Shown: piece after piece, positions 8,346 to 16,939 of the stretch | How positions within the stretch are numbered: the first letter of the stretch is position 1 | Layout: each line of letters starts with the position of its first letter | NCBI GenBank assembly: GCA_965226785.1 | Contig: CBDDEC010000002.1 | Span: 744,001-808,000 of the forward strand | Length of the DNA: 64,000 nucleotides | Reading direction: 5' to 3' | From: CBDDEC01 sp965226785 | GTDB lineage: Bacteria > Chloroflexota > Dehalococcoidia > UBA2979 | The notes under the pieces: generated by a model | What the model was told of the DNA's origin: nothing | The model's database searches: none | What the model saw: the letters and a program-made list of their open reading frames with translations, nothing else | Translations under genes and position numbers: made by a program

Positions 8346-9040
8346 CGCCGCTGCGCGCGCACCTGCACGCCTGTGATCACGCCGGCGACGGCGACGATGA
8401 ACGCGACGAGGATCAGACCGAACGCCAGCGCGGTCCCGAACTCGCCGCGCGAGACCTCGAGGACCGCCGCGGTCGTGAGCACGCGCGTTTCGCCGGCGAT
8501 GTTGCCGCCGACCATCTGCGACGCTCCGACCTCGGAGACGACGGCGCCGAAGCCGGCCATGACGGCCACAAGCAACGGCAGCCGCGCCTCGCGCGCGACG
8601 AGCCAGAAGTACTGTCGCTGGTCTGCCCCCATCGCACGGATCTGGAGGTGGAGCGCAGGCGGCAGCGACATCACCGCCGCGGCCGTGACCGCCACGATGA
8701 TCGGCACCGCGATCAGGACCTGCGCGACCACCATGCCGGCCGGCGTGTAAATCAGCCCGAGCCCGCCGAGGAGACCAGAGCGCCAGAGCAGGATGCTCAC
8801 GATCAGCCCGGCCACCACCGGTGGCATCCCCGTGCCCGCGTTCGCCAGCGCGACCAGCGTGCGCTGCCCCCGGAAGTGGGCCAGCGCCAGGAAGAGCCCG
8901 CCCGGCACGCCGATGATCAGCGCGATCAACGTCGAGGTGCCCGAGACGAGCGCCGTGCGCGCCGTGATCTCGTAAATGTCCGCGTCGCCGGTGCGCAGCA
9001 GGCGCCAGGCCTCGGCGAACCCCTCGAGGATCAGCTCCAC
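8342..9040 (-). CDS. tupB: Tungstate ABC transporter permease (TupB-like)
   Basis: 232 residues, the length of TupB permeases, with about five to six hydrophobic segments. Seen: the early P-P-V-V-A-G-L segment and the cytoplasmic coupling loop around A-M-G-A-D-Q-R-Q-Y-F-W-L-V-A-R-E-A-R-L-P, then E-V-G-A-S-Q-M-V-G-G-N-I. This last feature is typical of TupB/WtpB permeases. It overlaps the binding-protein gene upstream by 10 bases and the ATPase gene downstream by 4, so the three are one translationally coupled operon. It forms the membrane channel for the oxyanion. Confidence 0.9.
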   Translation of the reverse strand: MELILEGFAEAWRLLRTGDADIYEITARTALVSGTSTLIALIIGVPGGLFLALAHFRGQRTLVALANAGTGMPPVVAGLIVSILLWRSGLLGGLGLIYTPAGMVVAQVLIAVPIIVAVTAAAVMSLPPALHLQIRAMGADQRQYFWLVAREARLPLLVAVMAGFGAVVSEVGASQMVGGNIAGETRVLTTAAVLEVSRGEFGTALAFGLILVAFIVAVAGVITGVQVRAQRR

Positions 9041-9912
9041 GGTGCACCAGCCCCGATGGCGCGTCGCGAAGAGGCGGCCGGCGCGGCGTCGCCTATGAAG
9101 AGTGGTTGCCCGTGCTCCTCGAGGCCAAACGCAGAGATCAGGGCCTGCGTGCCGGCGTCCGTCAGGAAGGCGCTGAACTCACGCGCGGCGTCCGCATTGA
9201 TGCCGTCATGACGGTCGGGATTCACCACGATCACGTGATAGACGTTGCGCAGCGCCTCGTCGCCCTCGAGGTGGACGGCCAGCTCATCGGGAGAAGCGAC
9301 GGCGAGGTACGTCGCGCGGTCGCTCAGCGTGTACGCCTCGGTCTGCGCGGCGATCGTCAGCGTCGCGCCCATACCCTGCCCACTCTCGGCGTACCACGAC
9401 GCCTCGGTCGGTGGCGCCAGCCCGGCGGCCTCCCACAGCGCGCGCTCTCGCGCGTGTGTCCCCGAGTCGTCGCCGCGCGAAACGAACGAGGCGTCAGCGT
9501 CGGCGATCGCCTGCATGGCATCCGGGAGCGTCGCCGCGGCCGCAACGCCGGCCGGATCCTCGGGCGGGCCGACCAGGACAAAGTCGTTGAACATGACGCG
9601 CGTCCGCTCGACGCCGTAGCCGGCCCCGACGAACTCCAGCTCGGCGGCCGGCGAGTGCACGAGCAGCACGTCGGCGTCACCTCGCTCGCCGAGGGCGAGC
9701 GCAGCGCCGGAGCCGACGGCCACGACTTTGACATTGACGCCACTCTGCTCCTCGAAGCGTGGCACCAGCTCATCGAGCAGGCCGGAGTTCTCGGTGCTCG
9801 TTGTCGTGGCGAGGATCAGCTCGTCGGCGCCGCCGCAGGCGGCCAGCAACAGCGCCGCCATCGCAACGAAGAGGACGCCGCAGGCACCCCGCACTGACCT
9901 CGGTCGTCCCAT
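9031..9912 (-). CDS. tupA: Tungstate ABC transporter substrate-binding lipoprotein (TupA-like)
   Basis: 293 residues. A signal peptide ends in a lipobox L-L-A-A-C with the lipidated Cys26, so the protein is anchored outside the membrane. Immediately after comes A-T-T-T-S-T-E-N-S-G-L-L-D (35-47), the signature of TupA tungstate-binding proteins, followed by G-S-G-A-A-L, G-D-A-D-V-L-L-V-H-S-P and S-R-G-D-D-S-G-T-H, all family hallmarks. ATG at 9912 follows an AGGAGC ribosome site. It is the first gene of tupABC and diverges from a ModE-like regulator gene, suggesting uptake is repressed when metal is plentiful. Tungsten would serve oxidoreductases not encoded here. Confidence 0.93.
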   Translation of the reverse strand: MGRPRSVRGACGVLFVAMAALLLAACGGADELILATTTSTENSGLLDELVPRFEEQSGVNVKVVAVGSGAALALGERGDADVLLVHSPAAELEFVGAGYGVERTRVMFNDFVLVGPPEDPAGVAAAATLPDAMQAIADADASFVSRGDDSGTHARERALWEAAGLAPPTEASWYAESGQGMGATLTIAAQTEAYTLSDRATYLAVASPDELAVHLEGDEALRNVYHVIVVNPDRHDGINADAAREFSAFLTDAGTQALISAFGLEEHGQPLFIGDAAPAASSRRAIGAGAPWS

Positions 9913-9966
9913 CGCCGCTCCTCCTGGTCGCGGTGCCTTCGACTGCGTGCTGCGCTATGCTGGCGT

Positions 9967-9990
9967 CGTCTTGCACGCCGCGGCAAGACG
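9967..9990. promoter_or_regulatory. Inverted repeat in the tupA/ModE-like intergenic region (candidate operator)
   Basis: A perfect 8-base inverted repeat, CGTCTTGC (9967-9974) and GCAAGACG (9983-9990), is separated by 8 bases in the 106-base divergent region between tupA and the ModE-like gene. Dimeric ModE proteins bind inverted repeats of about this geometry, although the E. coli site has a different sequence. It is the only clear dyad in the gap. Operator function is inferred. Confidence 0.4.
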
Positions 9991-10018
9991 CTACACGACG
10001 CAGCCTGTGGAGGCCACT

Positions 10019-10423
10019 GTGAGCGATCGTGGGCGAACCGACGGCCGGCACGTCGAACCACACCTCGAGGTGCGCTCGAAGGTATGGCTCGAGCGGGACG
10101 GCGAGGTCGTGATCTCCGAGTTCCGCGCTGACCTGCTCCAGGCCATCGCCGATACCGGCTCCGTTGCCTCGGCCGCGGAGCGTCTCGGACTGCCCAATCG
10201 CACGGCCTGGAAGAAGCTGCGACACATGGAGGAGGCAGCGGGTGTCTCGCTCCTCGACAGCGGGTCGGGCGGCAGCTCGGGCGGCGGCAGCGAACTCACC
10301 TCGGCGGCGCGGGAGCTGCTCTCGGCGTTCCAGCGGCTGAACAGCCCGGTCAGCGAGCTCCTCGAAGCCGGATTCGACCGCGAAGGTCCCGCGATCGCTG
10401 CCTCGTTGAGTGAACCGCGCTGA
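10019..10423 (+). CDS. ModE-like N-terminal winged-helix transcriptional regulator
   Basis: 134 residues from GTG at 10019, supported by a GGAGG site 5 bases upstream; the longer frame merely runs back over tupA. The protein matches the ModE N-terminal winged helix: F-R-A-D-L-L-Q-A-I-A-D-T-G-S-V-A-S-A-A (about 32-50), then L-P-N-R-T-A-W-K-K-L as recognition helix and a Gly/Ser-rich wing (about 84-94), where many ModE proteins have G-G-x-x-G-G-G. No C-terminal Mop/TOBE molybdate-binding domain follows, so sensing may come from a partner, or the protein may be a short LysR/ModE hybrid. Divergence from tupA makes tupABC its probable target. Confidence 0.82.
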   Translation: MSDRGRTDGRHVEPHLEVRSKVWLERDGEVVISEFRADLLQAIADTGSVASAAERLGLPNRTAWKKLRHMEEAAGVSLLDSGSGGSSGGGSELTSAARELLSAFQRLNSPVSELLEAGFDREGPAIAASLSEPR

Positions 10424-10517
10424 GTGAACCGCCCGAGGCGTAACCGTCCAGCTGCCCTCGTTACGCCCGCATACGGAGCGCGGCCCGCCCGTCGATGATC
10501 AGGACGGACGGTACGTT

Positions 10518-10874
10518 GTGAAAAGCCGACGCTACTACCGCATCGCCACCGCGATCAGCCCAGGCCGGGTCGTCGCCGTCGGCGCGCATGAACGCCTCCT
10601 TGACGCGACCGCATTCACGATCCTCGACCTCAGTGGCGGCGGTCTCCTGGCGCGCGTCGGCAACAGCACTCGGCTCGCCGAGGACCTCCGGCTCCGCTTC
10701 GCGTTCGCCCTCGACGGTGAGCCCGTCGAGGTGGAGGTGAGCGTGTCCTGGATCCGACCGCTCGGCGGGAGCGAATTCGTCGAAATCGGCTGCCGCTTCG
10801 AGGAGATGACGACCCAGCTTCAGATCGCCGTCCTCGACCACATCCGTCGCAATCAGATTCGCGCCGTCAGCTAG
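10518..10874 (+). CDS. PilZ-domain protein (probable c-di-GMP receptor)
   Basis: 118 residues, essentially one PilZ domain. The two c-di-GMP-binding motifs are visible: R4-x-x-x-R8 in R-R-Y-Y-R and D37-x-S39-x-x-G42 in D-L-S-G-G-G, followed by the expected beta-barrel strands including V-E-V-S-V-S-W-I-R. This supports c-di-GMP binding; the output partner is unknown because no other domain is attached. The start is GTG at 10518 with only a weak ribosome site. The gene ends by overlapping the convergent exporter gene by 4 bases. It is the only signalling protein of this type in the window. Confidence 0.8.
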   Translation: MKSRRYYRIATAISPGRVVAVGAHERLLDATAFTILDLSGGGLLARVGNSTRLAEDLRLRFAFALDGEPVEVEVSVSWIRPLGGSEFVEIGCRFEEMTTQLQIAVLDHIRRNQIRAVS

Positions 10875-12043
10875 CTCGCCTCGGGCGCTCCCGCCAGAGC
10901 CGGCAGCTTGCCGCAGAGCAACTCGCGATGCGTCGACACCCAGCGCACGCCGACGACCGCCACGATCAGGCCGACCAGACCGTAGATGATCAGCGGCGGA
11001 TCGGTCCGCAGATCCTCGAGCAGGACCACCGTCGAGACGACCTCCGACAGAGCCAGCAGCGCCAGGAACGTGACGAGCCACTCCTCGCGCAGACGGTGCA
11101 CCACGTAGGCGCCCAGCGGCGCGCCCCAGACCACGATCGGCACCGCGGCGAGCCAGAGGCCGAGCAGGTCGTACTCCTGCCCGGGCAACGGACCGACGCC
11201 CTCGCCGCCTACTCGCACGACATCGCCGACGGCGTTCGTTTCGACCGCCAGCTGCCCGTCGAAGACGCCGAGGGTGACCAGCCCGACGAGGGAGATGCCG
11301 GCCATCGCAATCACGCTGGTCGGCACGCCGACCCGCGGGTGCAGGCCAAAGACCAGCACGATGAACAAGAAGACGAGCACGTTGACCCCGGTCCCCGTGA
11401 GCGACGCCAGCACGCCCCCCAGAAACGCCGCCACGGCCAGGCCCACGACCATCCGTCGCGTCCACGCCTGGACGTGCTCGCCGCCAAACTCACCGCGGCG
11501 CAGCGAGATGAACATGACGGTGGCCATCCCCGCGAGCACGACCGTGAAGGTGACCTTCACGTAACTGGCCGGCAGGCGGGACGCCCAGAACAGCGCATCG
11601 AAGTCGGAGAGCGCGAGCAGCGCGACGACGAAGCCAGCGGAGCCGGCGATCACGCTGATCACCAGCGCTCGCACCTCGATCGTGCGGCCGGCGAGGATGA
11701 TCGCGACGGCAGCGCTGGTCATGCCTACGGCCTGGATGCAGAGCGAGAACGTGCGCGCGACCGCGGGCGGCACGTGCAGCACCTTCGTGAAGATCGGGAA
11801 CGCGACCGCGCCGCCGCCCTCGGGTGAGGCCCCGGCGAGGAAGCTGCCGGCCGTCATCGTCAGGGACGACTCCCAGTGCGAAAGCACGCGCTCCAGCTCG
11901 CCACCGCCGATGACAAAGACAGCCCAGACGATGGTGACGGTCGCCGGCACCAGCAGCGCCACGCGAGGCGACGTGAGCCGTCTCCAGGCGGAGCTCGATT
12001 CGGGTGCTGTTACAGCGCGGTCCGCCTCGGACTCATCGCCCAC
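10871..12043 (-). CDS. TauE/SafE-family membrane exporter (sulfite exporter-like)
   Basis: 390 residues, longer than the roughly 260 of compact members, with about eight to nine hydrophobic segments and a polar insert near 290. Seen: G-S-F-L-A-G-A-S-P-E-G-G-G-A-V-A-F-P (about 66-83) and the second half-repeat L-T-G-T-G-V-N-V-L, the paired Gly-rich repeats typical of the family, which exports sulfite or sulfonated organics or moves sulfur compounds. The GTG at 12043 has a GGAGG site five bases upstream. It diverges from an MFS gene 57 bases away. The true substrate is unknown. Confidence 0.82.
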   Translation of the reverse strand: MGDESEADRAVTAPESSSAWRRLTSPRVALLVPATVTIVWAVFVIGGGELERVLSHWESSLTMTAGSFLAGASPEGGGAVAFPIFTKVLHVPPAVARTFSLCIQAVGMTSAAVAIILAGRTIEVRALVISVIAGSAGFVVALLALSDFDALFWASRLPASYVKVTFTVVLAGMATVMFISLRRGEFGGEHVQAWTRRMVVGLAVAAFLGGVLASLTGTGVNVLVFLFIVLVFGLHPRVGVPTSVIAMAGISLVGLVTLGVFDGQLAVETNAVGDVVRVGGEGVGPLPGQEYDLLGLWLAAVPIVVWGAPLGAYVVHRLREEWLVTFLALLALSEVVSTVVLLEDLRTDPPLIIYGLVGLIVAVVGVRWVSTHRELLCGKLPALAGAPEAS

Positions 12044-12100
12044 GGCGCCTCCACTCAGCGTCGCACCGTCGCGAGGGCGACGGGAGCGAGGACTGCGGCG

Positions 12101-13399
12101 ATGATATCGGCTGCGCGCCCGCTCGTGGCGGCGCGGCGAGGGGCGGACGTGGCGACCACCACCGGCAGCGGGGAGGAGACACAGCCCGCCGGTTGGCTGC
12201 GCCGTTCGACGGAGTCCTTTGGCGACCCCCAGTTCCGCCGCACCTGGTTCGCCGCCGTGCTCTTCTCGCTCGGACAGTGGATGGAGCGTGTCGCCGCTGG
12301 GTGGTTCATCCTCGACCTGACCGGCTCGGTGTTCCTGACGGCGCTCGCGTGGTCGGTGCGGATGGCGCCGAGCATGGTGATGGGCCCGATCGCCGGCGCG
12401 ATCTCCGACCGGCTACCACGGCAGTACGTGCTCGCAGCCGCGACCGCGGGGAAGGCGGTGGTGCTGATCGTCCTCGGCGCGATGGTGCTGGCGGGCGTCG
12501 ATGCCGTCGCGCTGGTGTTGCTGATGTTCGCGCTCAGCGGCATGGCTATGACCTTCAACATCACCGCGCTGCAGGCGCTCGCCGGGGACATCGTCGGCCC
12601 CAGCAGGATGGCGAACGCGGTCAGCCTGACCTCGTTCGGTCAACGCTCGATCGGTGCAGCCGGCGCGATCGCCAGTGGCCTGCTGCTCACCGCCGTCGGA
12701 CCGGGGCACACGTTCCTCATCGCGACGATCCCGCTCGCCCTCGCGGCCTGGGTTTACCTCGGCGTCCGCGTCGACGGCCGCTCGTTCGCCACGGCACCCG
12801 AGCCGTTCCGGCGCGAGGTGATCGAGGGCGTGCGCATCATCGGCACGGTGCCGATGGTCGGCCTGCTGCTGGGCCTGATGGTGCTGGTCGAGATCCTTGG
12901 CTTCTCCTTCAACTCGGTGCTGCCGGTCGTCGCTGACCAGGTGCTCGGCGTGGGGCCGGAGGGTCTCGGCACGCTCGCGAGCGCTGCGGCGATCGGTTCG
13001 ATGGCGGGCACGGCGCTGCTCGCTGCGACCAGCCACCTGCCGAGGCGCGGGCTGACCCTGCTCGTCGTGGTCGCCTCGTTCGGTGCGTTCATCATCGGTC
13101 TCGGCGCGTCGAGCACCTTCGTCGTCTCGCTGTTCTTCGTCGGCGGGATCGGCGCCATGGCGGCGATGGTCGACGCGCTCGAGTGGATCATGCTGCAGTC
13201 GAGCGTGCCCGACCGCCTGCGCGGGCGCGCCCTCGGCGGGTGGAATCTGGCGATTGGCTTCGGCTGGGTCGGACCCGTCGTCCTCGGCATCGTCGCCGAC
13301 ACCGCTGGCGTGCAGGCGGCACTGACGACGTTCGGCCTGCTCCTGATCGCGGTCGCCCTCACCGCCGCCATCGTCGCGAGGCCGCTCCGGCGCGCATGA
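12101..13399 (+). CDS. MFS transporter (EntS/MFS_3-type)
   Basis: 432 residues with about twelve transmembrane segments. Seen: F-R-R-T-W-F-A-A-V-L-F-S-L-G-Q-W in the first helix, the MFS loop A-I-S-D-R-L-P-R, N-A-V-S-L-T-S-F-G-Q-R in mid-protein and D-R-L-R-G-R-A-L in the C-terminal half. These resemble proton-driven exporters of the enterobactin or macrolide-efflux type. The start is ATG 12101; a GTG at 12149 is possible because the first 35 residues are poorly conserved. It shares only S-L-T-S-type motifs with the MFS at 33859. The cargo is not predictable. Confidence 0.88.
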   Translation: MISAARPLVAARRGADVATTTGSGEETQPAGWLRRSTESFGDPQFRRTWFAAVLFSLGQWMERVAAGWFILDLTGSVFLTALAWSVRMAPSMVMGPIAGAISDRLPRQYVLAAATAGKAVVLIVLGAMVLAGVDAVALVLLMFALSGMAMTFNITALQALAGDIVGPSRMANAVSLTSFGQRSIGAAGAIASGLLLTAVGPGHTFLIATIPLALAAWVYLGVRVDGRSFATAPEPFRREVIEGVRIIGTVPMVGLLLGLMVLVEILGFSFNSVLPVVADQVLGVGPEGLGTLASAAAIGSMAGTALLAATSHLPRRGLTLLVVVASFGAFIIGLGASSTFVVSLFFVGGIGAMAAMVDALEWIMLQSSVPDRLRGRALGGWNLAIGFGWVGPVVLGIVADTAGVQAALTTFGLLLIAVALTAAIVARPLRRA

Positions 13400-13409
13400 A
13401 CCGCGAACG

Positions 13410-13415
13410 TATGAT
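13410..13415 (+). promoter_or_regulatory. -10 box (TATGAT) of a probable leaderless promoter
   Basis: TATGAT ends 6 bases before the ATG of the amidase gene at 13422, and no ribosome site lies in between. It is the best -10 match of the seven such boxes. No clear -35 element is seen. Confidence 0.5.
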
Positions 13416-13421
13416 CCGCCG

Positions 13422-14834
13422 ATGACCGCGCGAAACGCCGAGGACTACTGGCGACTCGACGCGACGGCACAGGCCGCCCTCGTGCGGCGGGGCGACGCAA
13501 CGCCGGCAGCGCTGGTCGAGCTCGCGATCGCGCGCATCGAGGCGATCAACCCGGCGGTCAACGCCGTGATCGAGCCGCTCTACGACTCCGCCCGCTCCGC
13601 CGCCTCGACAGTCGACCCTAGCGCGCCCTTCGCCGGCGTGCCGATCCTGGTCAAGAACGCCAGCCTGCAGATCCAGGGCACGCGTTACGCGGTGGGCATC
13701 GGCGCGCTGCGCGAGGCCGGCTACCGCTCGACGCACACGACCGAGCTGGCGCGCCGCCTGCTGGCAGCCGGGTTCATCGTCGTCGGCAAGACAAACGTGC
13801 CGGAGGTCTCCTCCGGCGTGACGACCGAGCCCACCGCGTTCGGCGCGACGAAGAACCCGTGGGACCTCGGGCGCACCGCGAGCGGGTCGAGCGGCGGATC
13901 CTCTGCCGCGGTCGCGGCCGGCATGGTGGCGCTGGCACACGGCGGCGACGCGACCGGCTCGCTGCGTTACCCCGCCTCCGCCTGCGGCCTGGCGACGCTG
14001 AAGCCGACCCGCAGCCGCGTGCCAACCACGACGCCCTTCGGCGAGCCGGACTGCCTACAGGTGTGGGCGGAGTTCGCCGTGACGCGCTCCGTGCGCGACC
14101 TGCGAGGGCTCCTTGACGCGGTCGGCGATCCGCCGAGCGGGAGTGTCTCGCGCGAAGCGCCCTACCGCGTCGGTCTGCTCCTCGACGACCCGCTGACGAA
14201 GTTGCCGCTCGACCCGGCCTGTCGCGAGGCGGTCGAAGCCACCGGCCGCACGCTCGAGGCGCTCGGCCACCGTGTCGAGGTGGCACATCCGCCCGCGCTT
14301 GACACGTTCTTCGGCCCCGACACAGCGGCGCAGGCGGCCTTGGCCGTTGTCGGCCCGGCCAATGCTGCCGCACAGCTCGCGCGCATTGAGGCGATGCTCG
14401 GGCGCCCGCTCGTCGAGGGCGATCTACCGGAGACACGCCTCGCGCTGGCCGCGGCCGGCGTCGCGATCAGCGACGCCGAAACCGACTCGGCCGCGGAAGT
14501 CATGCGAGCGGCCGTGCGACCGATCCTCGAATGGTTCGAGGGCGCCGAGGCGTTCGACCTGCTCGTCACGCCGAGCTTGCGTCAGCCCCCGTGGCCGCTC
14601 GGCCACGCGGAGTCGGGCGCGGCCGAGGCAGGGGTGTTCCCGGCGCCGTTCAGCTTCACGGGCCAGCCGGCCGTCTCGCTCCCGCTGCACGAGACCAGCG
14701 ACGGTCTCCCCGTTGGCGTGCAGCTCGTGGGACCGATCGCCAGCGACGAATGGCTCCTCGACGTGTCGCGCGAGCTCGAGGCTGCGCTGCCGTGGGGGCA
14801 GCGCTGGCCGGCGGTGGCGACCGAAGTTCGCTAG
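13422..14834 (+). CDS. Amidase (amidase-signature family)
   Basis: 470 residues, normal for amidase-signature hydrolases, which cleave amides by a Ser-cisSer-Lys triad. Seen: Lys78 in I-L-V-K-N, the Gly/Ser-rich signature G-S-S-G-G-S-S-A-A-V (155-164) with cis-Ser156, and nucleophile Ser180 in A-T-G-S-L-R-Y-P-A-S; the 24-residue spacing between the two serines matches characterised enzymes. It is thus probably active on a small amide or nitrile-derived amide. The ATG at 13422 directly follows a TATGAT box, so it is probably leaderless. Its end overlaps the convergent small membrane protein gene by 4 bases. Confidence 0.93.
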   Translation: MTARNAEDYWRLDATAQAALVRRGDATPAALVELAIARIEAINPAVNAVIEPLYDSARSAASTVDPSAPFAGVPILVKNASLQIQGTRYAVGIGALREAGYRSTHTTELARRLLAAGFIVVGKTNVPEVSSGVTTEPTAFGATKNPWDLGRTASGSSGGSSAAVAAGMVALAHGGDATGSLRYPASACGLATLKPTRSRVPTTTPFGEPDCLQVWAEFAVTRSVRDLRGLLDAVGDPPSGSVSREAPYRVGLLLDDPLTKLPLDPACREAVEATGRTLEALGHRVEVAHPPALDTFFGPDTAAQAALAVVGPANAAAQLARIEAMLGRPLVEGDLPETRLALAAAGVAISDAETDSAAEVMRAAVRPILEWFEGAEAFDLLVTPSLRQPPWPLGHAESGAAEAGVFPAPFSFTGQPAVSLPLHETSDGLPVGVQLVGPIASDEWLLDVSRELEAALPWGQRWPAVATEVR

Positions 14835-15190
14835 CGCTGGGTCGCGCGCCGGGGTGTGCGATCGAACTCCGCGACGGCCTCGCGCGCCGCTTCCCGGACA
14901 TCGTCGAGGCAACAAGCATCCTCGATCGCGTGCCAGAGCTCGGTGAGGCTTTCGCGCTGCATCGCCTGCCGCCGGCCGCGCTCGAAGAGCCACATCGCTC
15001 CGCCGAGGCCGATCGCCAGGGCAACGCCCGCAAATCCCCACGCCGAGGCGGCCGGGATGGCGAACGCGAAGGCAACGATCAACGCCACCTCGAGCGGCGA
15101 CGCCGGGCGTCGGGACGCCACCACGGAACGCTCGCGCAGTTCGTTCTGGCGCAGCTGCTCCACCCGGATTTGTCCATCGTTGAAGGTCAT
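14831..15190 (-). CDS. Small membrane protein, unknown function
   Basis: 119 residues from ATG at 15190 (a TTG at 15208 would add six residues; the ATG has a GGGGAAG site close by). Seen: a charged N-terminal region of about 30 residues, two adjacent hydrophobic segments around V-A-L-I-V-A-F-A-F-A-I-P and G-V-A-L-A-I-G-L-G-G-A-M-W-L-F, then a charged, helical tail with two neighbouring cysteines (A-C-C-L-D-D). The layout resembles the loose two-TM DUF1707/2TM group, but I do not recognise a family. It lies just downstream of the MocR regulator gene on the same strand (gap about 20 bases), so the two may be co-transcribed. Confidence 0.55.
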   Translation of the reverse strand: MTFNDGQIRVEQLRQNELRERSVVASRRPASPLEVALIVAFAFAIPAASAWGFAGVALAIGLGGAMWLFERGRRQAMQRESLTELWHAIEDACCLDDVREAAREAVAEFDRTPRRATQR

Positions 15191-15211
15191 CTGCTTCCCC
15201 GTTCCCAATCG

Positions 15212-16714
15212 CTAGATCAGCGCGCGCGTGCCGTGGCGTCGTGCCAGGGTCCCCGGCCGTCTTGCCTCGAGCGTGTCGATCGCGCGTCGGAGCCGTCGCG
15301 CCACATCGTGGGCGTGCTCCTCGTCGAGGCTCCCGAACGCCAGCCGGAAGTGCCGGTCGTCCTGGGCGTCGGTGGAGAGCGCATCGCCCGTCGCGAAGGA
15401 CAGACTCTGTTCGTGCGCCGCTGCCAGAAGTTCACGTGCTGTGTGCCCGGTCCGTAATTCACACCAGAGGCTCATGCCGCCCGCGGGTGCCTCGGAGTGC
15501 ACGAGGGGGCCGCAGGTCGCCTCCAATGCCTCGCGCATCCAGCGCGCGCGGTCGCGGAGCAGCGGACGTGCCTCGGCGATCTGGTCGTCGAGGAGGCCCG
15601 AGCGGATCACGCGCTCGGCGATGTGCTGGGCGAACGTCGAGGTGTTCACGTCGGTCGCCGATTTCAACTCCGCGATACGCTCGATCACCGGACGCGGGCC
15701 CAGCACCCAGCCCACGCGCAGGCCGCCGCCAAACAGCTTCGACAGGCTGTTCAGCTCGATCACGTGCTCCGAGCCCTCGAACTCCGCTAGCGAGCGTGGA
15801 CGCTCGCCGGGGGCGAAGGCCAGGTCGCCGAAAACATCATCCGCGAGCACGGCGACGCCGTAGCGCCGCGTGATGGCCAGCAGCTGGCGCTTCGCATCGT
15901 CGGGCTGGAGCGCGCCCGTTGGGTTGTTGAAGTTCGGCACCGTGACCAGCAGCTTGACCGCCTGGCGGCGAAACAGCTGCTCGAGGAGGTCGAGCCGCAG
16001 ACCGTCAGCACCGACCGGGACGCCAACCACCTGCGCCCCGGTCGCGCCGAGCGATGCGACCGCGCACGGGAACGTGGGTGTCTCGATCGCAATCACGTCG
16101 GCGGGCGCCACCATGGCCTGCAGCAACAGCGACAGCCCCTGTGTCGCCCCGCTGGTGACCGCAACGGTGCGCTGAGGATCGACAGCCAGCGCGGCGGGAC
16201 TGCGCTCCAGGATCGCCTGGCGCAGCGAGGGCAAGCCCTCGGTGTCTGTGTACGCCAGCAACTCGCCGCCCAGCGTCGTGATCGCCTCGTCGGTCAGCGC
16301 CCGGAAGCGCTCGAGCGGGAACAGCTCGACCAGCGCGGCCACCTCATCGAGCGCGATCTGGTTCTCGGCGGTGTTGGCGAGCAGCTCTCGCACCGCCGAG
16401 GAGCCGGCAGATCCACGCTGCGTGAACATCGAACGCCAGAACAGCGGGTCGCTGACATCGACCTCGTCGATCGGCGTCGCGCGCACGATTGTGCCCACGC
16501 CGACATGCCGCAGCACGAGGCCATCCGCAGCCAGCTCCTCGTAGGCCCGCACGACCGTGTTGCGACTGACGCCGAGCTCCGCCGCGAGCGTGCGCTCCGC
16601 AGGCAGCCGCTCGCGGTCGTCCACCTCGCCGTTGGCGATGGCCTCGCGTGCCCAGTTGATGATCTGGCGATAGGCCGGAGCGGCTCGAGTACGGTCGATC
16701 AGTGGAGTGGTCAT
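15212..16714 (-). CDS. MocR-type (GntR family) regulator with aminotransferase domain
   Basis: 500 residues from ATG at 16714 (a TTG at 16726 is less likely). Seen: an N-terminal GntR winged helix, with P-A-E-R-T-L-A-A-E-L-G-V-S-R-N-T-V-V-R at 39-57, a linker, then a fold-type I aminotransferase domain with N264-P-T-G, Asp292 and the PLP lysine Lys326 in S-L-S-K-L-F-G-G-G. MocR proteins sense amino acid or vitamin B6 compounds through PLP chemistry and usually regulate a divergent gene or themselves. No biosynthetic partner is adjacent. Paired direct repeats just upstream of its promoter suggest autoregulation. The effector is unknown. Confidence 0.92.
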   Translation of the reverse strand: MTTPLIDRTRAAPAYRQIINWAREAIANGEVDDRERLPAERTLAAELGVSRNTVVRAYEELAADGLVLRHVGVGTIVRATPIDEVDVSDPLFWRSMFTQRGSAGSSAVRELLANTAENQIALDEVAALVELFPLERFRALTDEAITTLGGELLAYTDTEGLPSLRQAILERSPAALAVDPQRTVAVTSGATQGLSLLLQAMVAPADVIAIETPTFPCAVASLGATGAQVVGVPVGADGLRLDLLEQLFRRQAVKLLVTVPNFNNPTGALQPDDAKRQLLAITRRYGVAVLADDVFGDLAFAPGERPRSLAEFEGSEHVIELNSLSKLFGGGLRVGWVLGPRPVIERIAELKSATDVNTSTFAQHIAERVIRSGLLDDQIAEARPLLRDRARWMREALEATCGPLVHSEAPAGGMSLWCELRTGHTARELLAAAHEQSLSFATGDALSTDAQDDRHFRLAFGSLDEEHAHDVARRLRRAIDTLEARRPGTLARRHGTRALI

Positions 16715-16776
16715 CAACGAGTCCAATCAGGATCAATGGACCTGTGAAGGACAGTCTTTTGTCGCTCAGTTCCGTA

Positions 16777-16840
16777 GTTTTATCGAATTCCGGCAGATCC
16801 AACAAGCACCAATCGAGGGAATTAGAGGTTCCAATCGAGG
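16777..16840 (-). promoter_or_regulatory. Promoter and candidate operator repeats of the MocR gene
   Basis: The 225-base gap upstream of the MocR gene is visibly AT-richer than its surroundings. On the minus strand TTGTTG (16800-16805) and TAAAAC (16777-16782) are separated by 17 bases, a fair sigma-70 promoter. Immediately upstream lie two identical 10-base direct repeats, CCAATCGAGG on the plus strand at 16809-16818 and 16831-16840, spaced 22 bases (about two helical turns). MocR dimers such as GabR bind direct repeats, so autoregulation is plausible. The rest of the gap (16841-16939) shows nothing recognisable. Confidence 0.42.
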
Positions 16841-16939
16841 TCTCTGTGCCTCGATCACAGGATCGTCGATGCGGGAATCCGGCGCTATCCGCCGGGCGAC
16901 AGCAATGCAGAGCTACGAGGGGTTCGTGAGAGGCGGAGC

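Noticed and set aside
8346..9047. N-terminal extension of tupC across the permease gene
   Set aside because: GTG at 8345 overlaps the permease stop by 4 bases and starts the family sequence; upstream residues are shadow sequence.
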